This document shows, piece by piece, positions 1-5,213 of a stretch of DNA of 6,721 nucleotides (the stretch's first letter is position 1; each line of letters opens with the position of its first letter). The position numbers and the translations under genes are program-made. The stretch is taken from positions 1-6,721 of the forward strand of contig JALHSW010000607.1 of the NCBI GenBank assembly GCA_022865365.1, in the 5' to 3' direction. The DNA comes from Acidimicrobiia bacterium (GTDB lineage: Bacteria; Actinomycetota; Acidimicrobiia; IMCC26256; PALSA-555). The notes under the pieces were generated by a model. That model did no database searches. It had not been told where the DNA came from and saw only the letters and a program-made list of their open reading frames with translations.

Positions 1-7
1 CGCTCGG

Positions 8-793
8 TCACGACCAGAGGAAGTTGCCGCCGTCGACCATGAACGTGTGGCCGGTCACGAAGCGGCAGGCGTCGGAGCAGAGGAAGTGCGCTACGGCACC
101 GATGTCGAGCTCGGGGTCGCCGTTGCGCCCCATCGGGCTCGTGCGCATGAACTCGTCGTAATGCTCGCTGCCCAGCGCGCGCGGCGGCGCGGCTGCCGGC
201 GCGATCACGTTCACGATGATGCCGTCGGCCGCCCACTCACGGGCCGCGGTGCGTGACAGGCCACGGATGGCCTCCTTCGACGCGTTGTACGCCCCGAAGC
301 CGGCGCCGCCGACGCGACCCATCGACGACCCGAAGTTCACGATGCGGCCCCATCCGGCCGTCCTCATGTGGGGGTACACAGCCTGCATCGCCCAGAGCGT
401 GCCGAGCACACCTGAGCGGTAGAAGACATCCACATCGTCGGTGTCGACCTCGGCCACCGGCGCGTTCGCGCGGAACGTCTGCGCGTTGTTGATGATCCCG
501 TCGACGCGGCCGAACTCCGAGACGGTGCGCTCGACCATCGCGTCGATCTGGTCACGCTGCATGATGTCGACCTCGACGCCAAGGGCTCGGGCGCCGATGG
601 CGGTCAGCTCGTCGCAGGTGCGCCGCATCTTCTCGGCGTTCCACTCGGCGACGACCACGTTGGCACCGGCCTTCGCGAGGTGGTTCGCCATGCCCCGTCC
701 GACCCCTTGGCCGGACCCGGTGACGATGATCGTGCGGCCCTCGACCGAGTGCATGGCTCGGATCGCGGCGGCGTCGACTTCGGGGTGCAGCAC
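8..793 (-). CDS. SDR family NAD-dependent oxidoreductase
   Basis: A classical short-chain dehydrogenase/reductase of 261 residues with a single Rossmann domain, so it probably oxidises or reduces an alcohol/ketone pair in the cytoplasm; the substrate is not predictable. The nucleotide-binding motif TGSGQGVG is at residues 25-32. Glu50 at the end of the second beta strand favours NAD over NADP, and Asp76 fits the adenine-binding position. The catalytic residues visible are Ser156, Tyr169 and Lys173 (YNASK). Two family positions differ: the usual NNAG is NNAQ (102-105), and the helix-4 Asn that completes the catalytic tetrad aligns with Gly in SGVLG (127-131). The C-terminal VTGHTFMVDGG is typical. 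The GTG start at 793 is chosen because AGGAGG lies 11 bases upstream; an ATG at 754 (residue 14) is the alternative. It follows the VOC gene closely and probably shares its transcript. The TGA stop ends 7 bases from the window edge. Confidence 0.93.
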   Translation of the reverse strand: MLHPEVDAAAIRAMHSVEGRTIIVTGSGQGVGRGMANHLAKAGANVVVAEWNAEKMRRTCDELTAIGARALGVEVDIMQRDQIDAMVERTVSEFGRVDGIINNAQTFRANAPVAEVDTDDVDVFYRSGVLGTLWAMQAVYPHMRTAGWGRIVNFGSSMGRVGGAGFGAYNASKEAIRGLSRTAAREWAADGIIVNVIAPAAAPPRALGSEHYDEFMRTSPMGRNGDPELDIGAVAHFLCSDACRFVTGHTFMVDGGNFLWS

Positions 794-802
794 GGGCTCG
801 AG

Positions 803-810
803 CTCCTCCT
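803..810 (-). promoter_or_regulatory. Shine-Dalgarno site of the SDR gene
   Basis: AGGAGGAG on the minus strand, 9-11 bases before the GTG at 793, decides the start. It directly abuts, and partly overlaps, the last unit of the 16-bp tandem repeat. Confidence 0.7.
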
Positions 811-853
811 CAGGAACTTGCGGGCTCAGGAACTTGCGGGCTCAGGACGTTGC
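809..853. repeat. 16-bp tandem repeat, about 2.8 copies, between VOC and SDR
   Basis: Two identical 16-bp units (809-824 and 825-840, plus-strand CTCAGGAACTTGCGGG) are followed by a partial, diverged third (841-853, CTCAGGACGTTGC). The array covers the last codons and stop of the VOC gene and the whole gap to the SDR ribosome site. On the coding strand each unit contains a TGA (844-842, 828-826, 812-810). Because 16 is not a multiple of three, the three TGAs fall in three different frames. Confidence 0.95.
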
Positions 854-1303
854 CGATTGTGGCTCGGTACCGATGAGCTCGACGAGCAGACCGTCGGGGT
901 CGCGCACCGTTGCCATCGCGACCGGGTCGACCGGGCCGGGGACCTCGATGCGGCTCGGATCGCTGCCGAGCCCCAGCTCCGCCAGGCGGGCGAGGACGGT
1001 GTCGAGATCGGTCACGAAGAACGAAAGGAGGAAGAAGCCGAGCACCGGCTCCGTCGCGGGAGGCGGCCCGTTGGCGATGCCGGCGTCGAACGCGACGAGC
1101 TCCACGACTCCCGCTGCAGGCGACGCGGGGTCGCCCAGGAAGATCGAGTGGAGCCGATCGCCGCGCGCACGGAACAGCGCCGGCCAGTCGCCGCTGAAGT
1201 GCTCGTCCATCAGTACGTCGAGACCGAGACCATCGCGGTAGAAGCGCAGTGACGCGTCGAGGTCCCCGGCGCAGATCGCGGCGTGGTGCAACGGGATTGG
1301 CAC
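842..1303 (-). CDS. VOC (glyoxalase/bleomycin-resistance fold) protein
   Basis: A 153-residue vicinal oxygen chelate protein with two beta-alpha-beta-beta-beta modules, about residues 4-72 and 89-146. Family hallmarks are HHAAICAGDLDASLRFYRDGLGL at the N-terminus, VTDLDTVLARL at the start of module two, and DPDGLLVELIG at the end. Candidate metal ligands are His7, Glu68 (VVELV) and Glu142. The fourth position, usually His in the second module, aligns with Leu92, so the metal site may be incomplete or the ligand set different. The enzymatic role (isomerase, dioxygenase, hydrolase or ligand binding) cannot be told from this. The GTG start at 1303 has no good Shine-Dalgarno but lies 7 bases after a TAGCGT box, fitting a leaderless mRNA. 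It ends in TGA within a tandem repeat, 48 bases before the SDR start and in the same frame as it. Confidence 0.88.
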   Translation of the reverse strand: MPIPLHHAAICAGDLDASLRFYRDGLGLDVLMDEHFSGDWPALFRARGDRLHSIFLGDPASPAAGVVELVAFDAGIANGPPPATEPVLGFFLLSFFVTDLDTVLARLAELGLGSDPSRIEVPGPVDPVAMATVRDPDGLLVELIGTEPQSATS

Positions 1304-1310
1304 GGCGGCG

Positions 1311-1316
1311 ACGCTA
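1311..1316 (-). promoter_or_regulatory. putative -10 box for leaderless VOC transcript
   Basis: TAGCGT on the minus strand with a 7-base spacer to the GTG at 1303. TANNNT at this distance from the start codon is the known pattern of leaderless actinobacterial genes. No clear -35 is visible. Inference from position and motif only. Confidence 0.4.
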
Positions 1317-1321
1317 GCCGC

Positions 1322-1345
1322 AGCCGAAAGTCCGGTGACTCGGCT
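1322..1345 (-). terminator. hairpin just after the glycosyltransferase stop
   Basis: AGCCGA (1322-1327) pairs with TCGGCT (1340-1345). Inside this, GTC (1330-1332) pairs with GAC (1337-1339) around a 4-base loop, leaving a 2-base bulge. The hairpin begins 2 bases after the TAG stop of the glycosyltransferase. There is no U-tract, as is common in GC-rich actinobacteria, so it could be a weak terminator or an RNA-processing/stability element. Confidence 0.45.
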
Positions 1346-1347
1346 CG

Positions 1348-2895
1348 CTACGGACGGAGACGGACTCTCGGAACGCGCAGCGGGACCTGCGTCACGTCGT
1401 CCGGGCCTTCGTCGCGGAGTCGCTGGATCTCGCGCAGCTCAGACCAAACACCGATCGGGGCTTGCACGGCCTGGGCCCAGAGCAGGGGTGCGAGCCGCCC
1501 GACGCCACCCCGACGCGCCACCGACAGGCCGGCCTCGTCGAGCACGTCGCGCTGGTATCGCCGCGCGAGCGCCGGTGCCGCGAGCGACATCGGGAGCACG
1601 AACAGGAGGTGGAAGCCCACCAGGCTGAGCTGGCCGAACCCGAGGAACACCACCGCCTGCACCCACGCGACGGTGAAGACGAGATCGAGTACGGGCGTCG
1701 CCACGTCGACCGCGGTGAGGAAGCGACTGAACGGGAAGCGCAAGGCTCTGCGCCCTGGCTCGTGCAGCGCCGCGAGGAGGCCCCAGGCGTAACGAGCTCG
1801 CCGTCGAGCGGTCGAACCGATCGTGATCCGCTCGGTCGTGAAGGCCAGCGCAAGCGGTTCGTAGAAGACGCGCCACCCGCGCTCGAGGAACCGCCAGGTG
1901 AGCTGGACGTCTTGAGCGGCGCCCGGCGCCCATCCGTTGACCGCGCGCACCGCGTCGGTGCGAAACACGCTGCACGCACCCTCGGCGACCAGTGCACCCT
2001 GGAACAGCGCGTTGACCCGCTGCACCGCGTTGGCACCGAGCGCGTACTCTGCAGCCAGGAGCTCCGCGCCGTTCCCGTCCTGATGGTTGCGGACCACGGC
2101 GTCGCCTGCGACCGCGGCAGTGTCCGACGGCGAGCTCGAGAGCCGTGCCACCAGGAGCCGCACGGCCGACGGGTGCAGGTACGCGCCGGGATCGACCGCG
2201 ACGATCAGTGGGGTCGTCACACGCGCGAGTCCGGCGTTACGGGCCGAGGCTCGATCGGAGGCCGGTTCGCACAGCACCTCGGTATCGAGCCCGAGGCGGA
2301 GCGCGGCGCGTCGGGCTTCGTTCGGCGTGTCATCGGTCGACCCACGGTCGACGACGATCACGCGCACTGACCCGTCGTAGTCCTGCGCGGCGAGATACGC
2401 CATGGTCGCGACCAGCGCAGTCCGTTCGTCGCGCACGGGAATCAGGACCGTGACCGGTGTCCCGGGTCGGACCACCTTCAACGCGGGCGGGTCGTCGAGC
2501 ACGAGCGTGATCGCGATGAAGGCGGCGAGATACGCGGGGAGCCACACGACGGCCGCGAGCAGGACGACCGCGTACGGCCAGGAGACCAGCTCAGCCAGAC
2601 TTTGCGCGAACGCGAGCGAGATGACGACGGCGACGCCGGTCCATCCGAGCGCGGCAACCTGTGCGACCACGAACTTCGACTGCACCGTGACGTAGCGGCG
2701 CGCCGACGGCAGCCCGACGAAGTCGGGCACGGGATGAAGGTGAGGCAGAGGGTACGCAGCGGAGCAGCGGACCTCACGCGACTCGGTGTCGGATCCCCCG
2801 CCCGGCCCGGGTGGAGGAGCCCCCATCGGGGGAGCTGTCGACGGGGACGGGGACGGGGGCGCGGGCGGAGCAGGAGGGTCGGCGACAGCAGCCAT
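1348..2895 (-). CDS. membrane family 2 glycosyltransferase (BcsA/PgaC/NodC-like)
   Basis: About 515 residues from the ATG at 2895. Order of parts: a Pro/Ser/Gly-rich, probably disordered N-terminus (about 5-35); two membrane segments (about 79-97 and 106-132); a cytosolic GT-A domain (about 146-355) beginning TPVTVLIPVRDE; and three or four hydrophobic segments to residue 485. Such enzymes build or transfer sugars at the inner face of the membrane. Signature motifs are recognisable but altered: VDRGSTDDT (usual DDGS), AVDPG with Asp235 (usual DxD), EGACSVFR, AQDVQL with Asp329 (usual TED/EED base), and RRRARYAWG (usual QRxRW). The key Asp residues remain, so activity is plausible, but polymer and donor are unknown. 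The start is uncertain: 2970 would overlap the HIT gene, and an ATG at 2826 or a GTG near residue 56 is possible. None has a clear ribosome site. It is divergent from the HIT gene. Confidence 0.87.
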   Translation of the reverse strand: MAAVADPPAPPAPPSPSPSTAPPMGAPPPGPGGGSDTESREVRCSAAYPLPHLHPVPDFVGLPSARRYVTVQSKFVVAQVAALGWTGVAVVISLAFAQSLAELVSWPYAVVLLAAVVWLPAYLAAFIAITLVLDDPPALKVVRPGTPVTVLIPVRDERTALVATMAYLAAQDYDGSVRVIVVDRGSTDDTPNEARRAALRLGLDTEVLCEPASDRASARNAGLARVTTPLIVAVDPGAYLHPSAVRLLVARLSSSPSDTAAVAGDAVVRNHQDGNGAELLAAEYALGANAVQRVNALFQGALVAEGACSVFRTDAVRAVNGWAPGAAQDVQLTWRFLERGWRVFYEPLALAFTTERITIGSTARRRARYAWGLLAALHEPGRRALRFPFSRFLTAVDVATPVLDLVFTVAWVQAVVFLGFGQLSLVGFHLLFVLPMSLAAPALARRYQRDVLDEAGLSVARRGGVGRLAPLLWAQAVQAPIGVWSELREIQRLRDEGPDDVTQVPLRVPRVRLRP

Positions 2896-2963
2896 CGGAG
2901 TCGTATCGGCATCGGGGCGCCAAAGTTGATCGGCGGCCCTCTTTCCGGCCCTAGCCTCGGACC
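2896..2963. promoter_or_regulatory. divergent intergenic region, HIT / glycosyltransferase
   Basis: 68 bp between the two divergent starts, which must hold promoters for both unless the glycosyltransferase starts further in. For HIT, TAGCCT at 2952-2957 lies 6 bases before the ATG, matching a leaderless -10 box. A TTGATC at 2926-2931 resembles a -35, but its 20-base spacing is long. No comparable box is seen for the glycosyltransferase. Confidence 0.45.
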
Positions 2964-3386
2964 ATGGCAACGCTGTTCACCCGGATCATCGAGGGCGAGA
3001 TTCCCGGCACCTTCGTCTGGCGCGACCCCGAGTGCGTGGGCTTTCTCTCGATCAACCCGGTGCAGCCCGGCCACATGCTCGTGGTGCCCGTCGCCGAGAT
3101 CGACCACTGGATCTCCCTCGAGCCCGAGCTCGCGTGTCATCTCACGGCGGTCGCCCAGACGATCGCCCGGGCTCAGCAGCACGTGTACAGCCCCCTGAAG
3201 GTCGGTCTGCTGATCGCGGGGCTCGAGGTGCCCCACGTCCACCTGCACGTCATCCCGATCATGCACGGTGAAGCCGACCTGCACCTCGATCGTGCGACCA
3301 CTGCGTCACCCGACCAGCTCGAGGCCGAGGCCACGAAGCTGCGGGGCGCGCTCGCTGACGCCGGAGCCGACGGCGTCAGCTCCTGA
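2964..3386 (+). CDS. HIT family (histidine triad) protein
   Basis: A 140-residue protein of the HIT superfamily, small nucleotide-binding hydrolases or transferases that act on nucleoside phosphoramidates or dinucleotides. The triad HVHLHVIP is at residues 91-98 (His91, His93, His95); by family analogy His93 is the nucleophile. The N-terminal LFTRIIEGEIPGTFVWRD and PGHMLVVP (35-42) match Hint-type proteins. Differences: no Cys pair at the N-terminus for zinc; the Asp of the FLDI/FHDI motif that contacts ribose is Ser29 (FLSI); and the Gln of AGQxVxH is replaced (AGLEVPH). It is therefore Hint-like, but its ligand may differ. The ATG at 2964 follows TAGCCT by 6 bases, suggesting a leaderless message, as there is no Shine-Dalgarno. 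It is the only plus-strand gene and converges on potC with 9 bp between stops. Confidence 0.93.
   Translation: MATLFTRIIEGEIPGTFVWRDPECVGFLSINPVQPGHMLVVPVAEIDHWISLEPELACHLTAVAQTIARAQQHVYSPLKVGLLIAGLEVPHVHLHVIPIMHGEADLHLDRATTASPDQLEAEATKLRGALADAGADGVSS
3354..3380. terminator. hairpin between convergent HIT and potC genes
   Basis: A perfect 10-bp inverted repeat, GCTGACGCCG (3354-3363) and CGGCGTCAGC (3371-3380), with a 7-base loop. It lies in the last codons of HIT, 3 bases before its TGA, and 15 bases past the potC stop on the other strand. Being symmetrical it could end transcription in both directions. No U-tract on either side, so termination is inferred from structure and position. Confidence 0.5.
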
Positions 3387-3395
3387 GGTGTTCCG

Positions 3396-4322
3396 TCAGT
3401 CCTCGGGCGGCATGATCATCATCGGCGTCGCAGCCTTCACCCCGCCGCGCCTCGCGCGGAACATGCCGAAGAGCGTTCCCGACGCGAGCAGCAGCACGCT
3501 CACGACGAGGATCACCGTCGCGAGCACGTTGATCTGCGGCGGAAGCGCCCGCTGGCGCGCCCCGTAGATGTAGAGCGGGAAGGTCGTGTTCTCGGGGCTG
3601 GCGTTGAAGAGCGTGATGATGAAGTCGTCGAGGGAGAGCGCGAAGCTCAACATGGCCGCGGCCAGGATCCCCGGCAGCATCAGCGGGAACGTCACCTTCG
3701 TGAACACCCGGATCGGGCCGGCGCCGAGGTCCATCGCCGCGTCCTCGAGGCTCCAGTCGAAGCCGCGGAGCCGCGCCTTCACCGTGAGCGCGACGAAGCT
3801 CACGCAGAACATCACGTGGGCGATGATGATCGTGCCCTCGCCGAGCGTCTGCGGGACGGGTTGGGGATAGACCTGCAGGATGAACAAGCCGCCGAGCGAC
3901 GCGCCGAGCACGATCTCCGGCGTCGTGAGGGGAAGGACGAGCAGCAGATTCACCGCGCCGCTCCCGCGGAACCGGTACCGGGTGAGCGCGAGAGCAACGA
4001 ACGCACCGAAGATCACGGCGATCGTCGTCGCGATCGCCGCGATCTTCAGGCTGAAGAGGAACGCATCGACCAGCTCGGGGACCGCGAACGGGTCCTTCCA
4101 GTTGTCGAGCGTGAAGCTCTGCCAGACGAGGTTGAAGCGGCCCTTGGGCTGGTTGAAGCTGAACGCGACGATCACGAAGATCGGCAGGAACAGGAACAAC
4201 AACCCGAACGCCGCGTAGACGTTCAGGAACATCGAGCCGAAGCGCCGGACCCAGGGCGGCGGGAACACGCGCTCCATGTCCGGAGCCTCGACTCCCTCCA
4301 CGGTCCCGGTCGTGGCCGTCAT
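3396..4322 (-). CDS. potC: polyamine-type ABC transporter permease PotC
   Basis: A 308-residue inner-membrane permease, the second transmembrane subunit of a spermidine/putrescine-type importer. Six membrane segments are visible (about 34-55, 87-113, 125-150, 163-182, 219-239, 264-287). The cytoplasmic EAA loop that docks on the ATPase is at about 193-217: EDAAMDLGAGPIRVFTKVTFPLMLPG, with the conserved Gly200 present. LPLTTPEIVLG and ALSLDDFIITLF are characteristic of PotC-type permeases. It is longer than E. coli PotC, as I recall it (about 264 residues), through extra N-terminal residues before the first membrane segment and a C-terminal tail. The ATG at 4322 overlaps the potB stop as ATGA and has GAGG about 10 bases upstream, which supports this start and translational coupling. 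It is the last gene of the operon. Confidence 0.95.
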   Translation of the reverse strand: MTATTGTVEGVEAPDMERVFPPPWVRRFGSMFLNVYAAFGLLFLFLPIFVIVAFSFNQPKGRFNLVWQSFTLDNWKDPFAVPELVDAFLFSLKIAAIATTIAVIFGAFVALALTRYRFRGSGAVNLLLVLPLTTPEIVLGASLGGLFILQVYPQPVPQTLGEGTIIIAHVMFCVSFVALTVKARLRGFDWSLEDAAMDLGAGPIRVFTKVTFPLMLPGILAAAMLSFALSLDDFIITLFNASPENTTFPLYIYGARQRALPPQINVLATVILVVSVLLLASGTLFGMFRARRGGVKAATPMMIMPPED

Positions 4323-5197
4323 CCGGTCAGGTCCTCGGTGCCGAGGAACCGCGCGTACACGAGCACCGCCGCCGTGATCACGATCATCAACATGATCGAG
4401 AGCGCTGCCGCGGTCGGGTAGTCGAGCTGCACGAGGAACTGGTTCTGGACGACGTTGCCGATCATGCGGGTGTTCGGGCTGCCCAGGAACTCGGCATTGA
4501 TGAAGTCGCCCGACGCGGGGATGAACGTGAGGAGGCTGCCGGCGAACACGCCGGGCAGCGAGAGCGGCAGCACGACCTTCCAGAACGCTCGCGACGGTCG
4601 TGAGTAGAGATCCTTGGCCGCGTCCACGAGGCTGCGGTCGATCTTCTCGAGGCTCACGTAGATCGGGAGGACCATGAAGGGCAGGAAGTTGTAGGTGAGT
4701 CCGCCGATGACCGCGCCCGGCGTGGCGAGGAGGCCCTGGTTCGCGCCGAGCAGCCCGAGATCCCGGAGCAGCCCGATGAACACGCCTTCGTCGCCGAGGA
4801 TCGTCTTCCAGGCGATCGTACGGATGAGGTACGTCGTGAAGAACGGGATCACGACGAGACCGAGCAGCAGGTTCTTGTAGCGACCGCCACGGAAGGCGAT
4901 CACGTAGGCCAGCGGATATCCGATCGCGATGCAGAGTGCGGTAGCGATCCCGGCGTACACGAACGACCGCTGGAACTGCTCACCGAACTTTGAAAGCGCA
5001 TCCGAGTAGTTCGCGAAGTCCCAGGAGAAGGTCAGATCCGACGGGAGGAAGCGGTTCGGCCGCTCGGAGAGCGAGGCCCGCACGAGCGTCAGCACCGGCA
5101 CCAGGAAGAACAGCAGGAGCCAGATCACTCCCGGACTGAGCAACCCGTACGGGGCGAAGCGCCTGCGCTTCGCCCCGGCCTCGACGCCTCCCTTCAC
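4319..5197 (-). CDS. potB: polyamine-type ABC transporter permease PotB
   Basis: A 292-residue inner-membrane permease that pairs with PotC. A basic N-terminus (KRRRFAP, 10-16) precedes the first membrane segment (about 18-42). Others lie at about 79-103, 108-130, 160-182, 216-238 and 263-283. The ATPase-docking EAA loop is at about 191-217: VDAAKDLYSRPSRAFWKVVLPLSLPG, with Tyr198 where most EAA loops have Gly. This DLY variant is, as I recall, frequent in actinobacterial PotB-like permeases. The frame is open further upstream to 5437, but that part is low-complexity Arg/Ser sequence antisense-free shadowing of potD and not real. The GTG at 5197 is the only sensible start: it keeps the first membrane segment intact, lies 16 bases after the potD stop, and has GAAGG 10 bases upstream. 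Its early codons form a strong hairpin. Confidence 0.93.
   Translation of the reverse strand: MKGGVEAGAKRRRFAPYGLLSPGVIWLLLFFLVPVLTLVRASLSERPNRFLPSDLTFSWDFANYSDALSKFGEQFQRSFVYAGIATALCIAIGYPLAYVIAFRGGRYKNLLLGLVVIPFFTTYLIRTIAWKTILGDEGVFIGLLRDLGLLGANQGLLATPGAVIGGLTYNFLPFMVLPIYVSLEKIDRSLVDAAKDLYSRPSRAFWKVVLPLSLPGVFAGSLLTFIPASGDFINAEFLGSPNTRMIGNVVQNQFLVQLDYPTAAALSIMLMIVITAAVLVYARFLGTEDLTG
5150..5177 (-). promoter_or_regulatory. perfect 12-bp-stem hairpin in the first codons of potB
   Basis: CGGGGCGAAGCG (5150-5161) is the exact reverse complement of CGCTTCGCCCCG (5166-5177), with a 4-base loop. It begins 20 bases inside potB and 36 bases after the potD stop, and encodes part of Gly-Ala-Lys-Arg-Arg-Arg-Phe. 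In the mRNA it could protect the 3' end of a potA-potD message or restrain potB translation. The structure is seen directly; the role is inferred. Confidence 0.55.
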
Positions 5198-5213
5198 TTC
5201 GAAGTGGCCTTCA

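Noticed and set aside
441..1241. Long plus-strand open frame of 266 codons across the SDR and VOC genes
   Set aside because: It is antisense to two well-supported genes, and its product is low-complexity Ser/Arg/Thr-rich sequence with no family features, as expected in GC-rich DNA.
1462..2370. Plus-strand open frame of 302 codons inside the glycosyltransferase
   Set aside because: The translation is Arg/Glu/His-rich with no recognisable domain. The minus-strand frame has clear GT2 motifs and membrane segments.
8..2895. Possible mycofactocin-type cluster (glycosyltransferase plus SDR)
   Set aside because: There is no precursor peptide, radical SAM maturase or chaperone in the window. The glycosyltransferase matches BcsA/PgaC-like proteins at least as well, and the SDR shows no feature I can tie to mycofactocin-dependent enzymes.
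2896..2970. Glycosyltransferase start at 2970
   Set aside because: It would overlap the HIT start codon on the other strand and its promoter box, and the added residues look non-coding.
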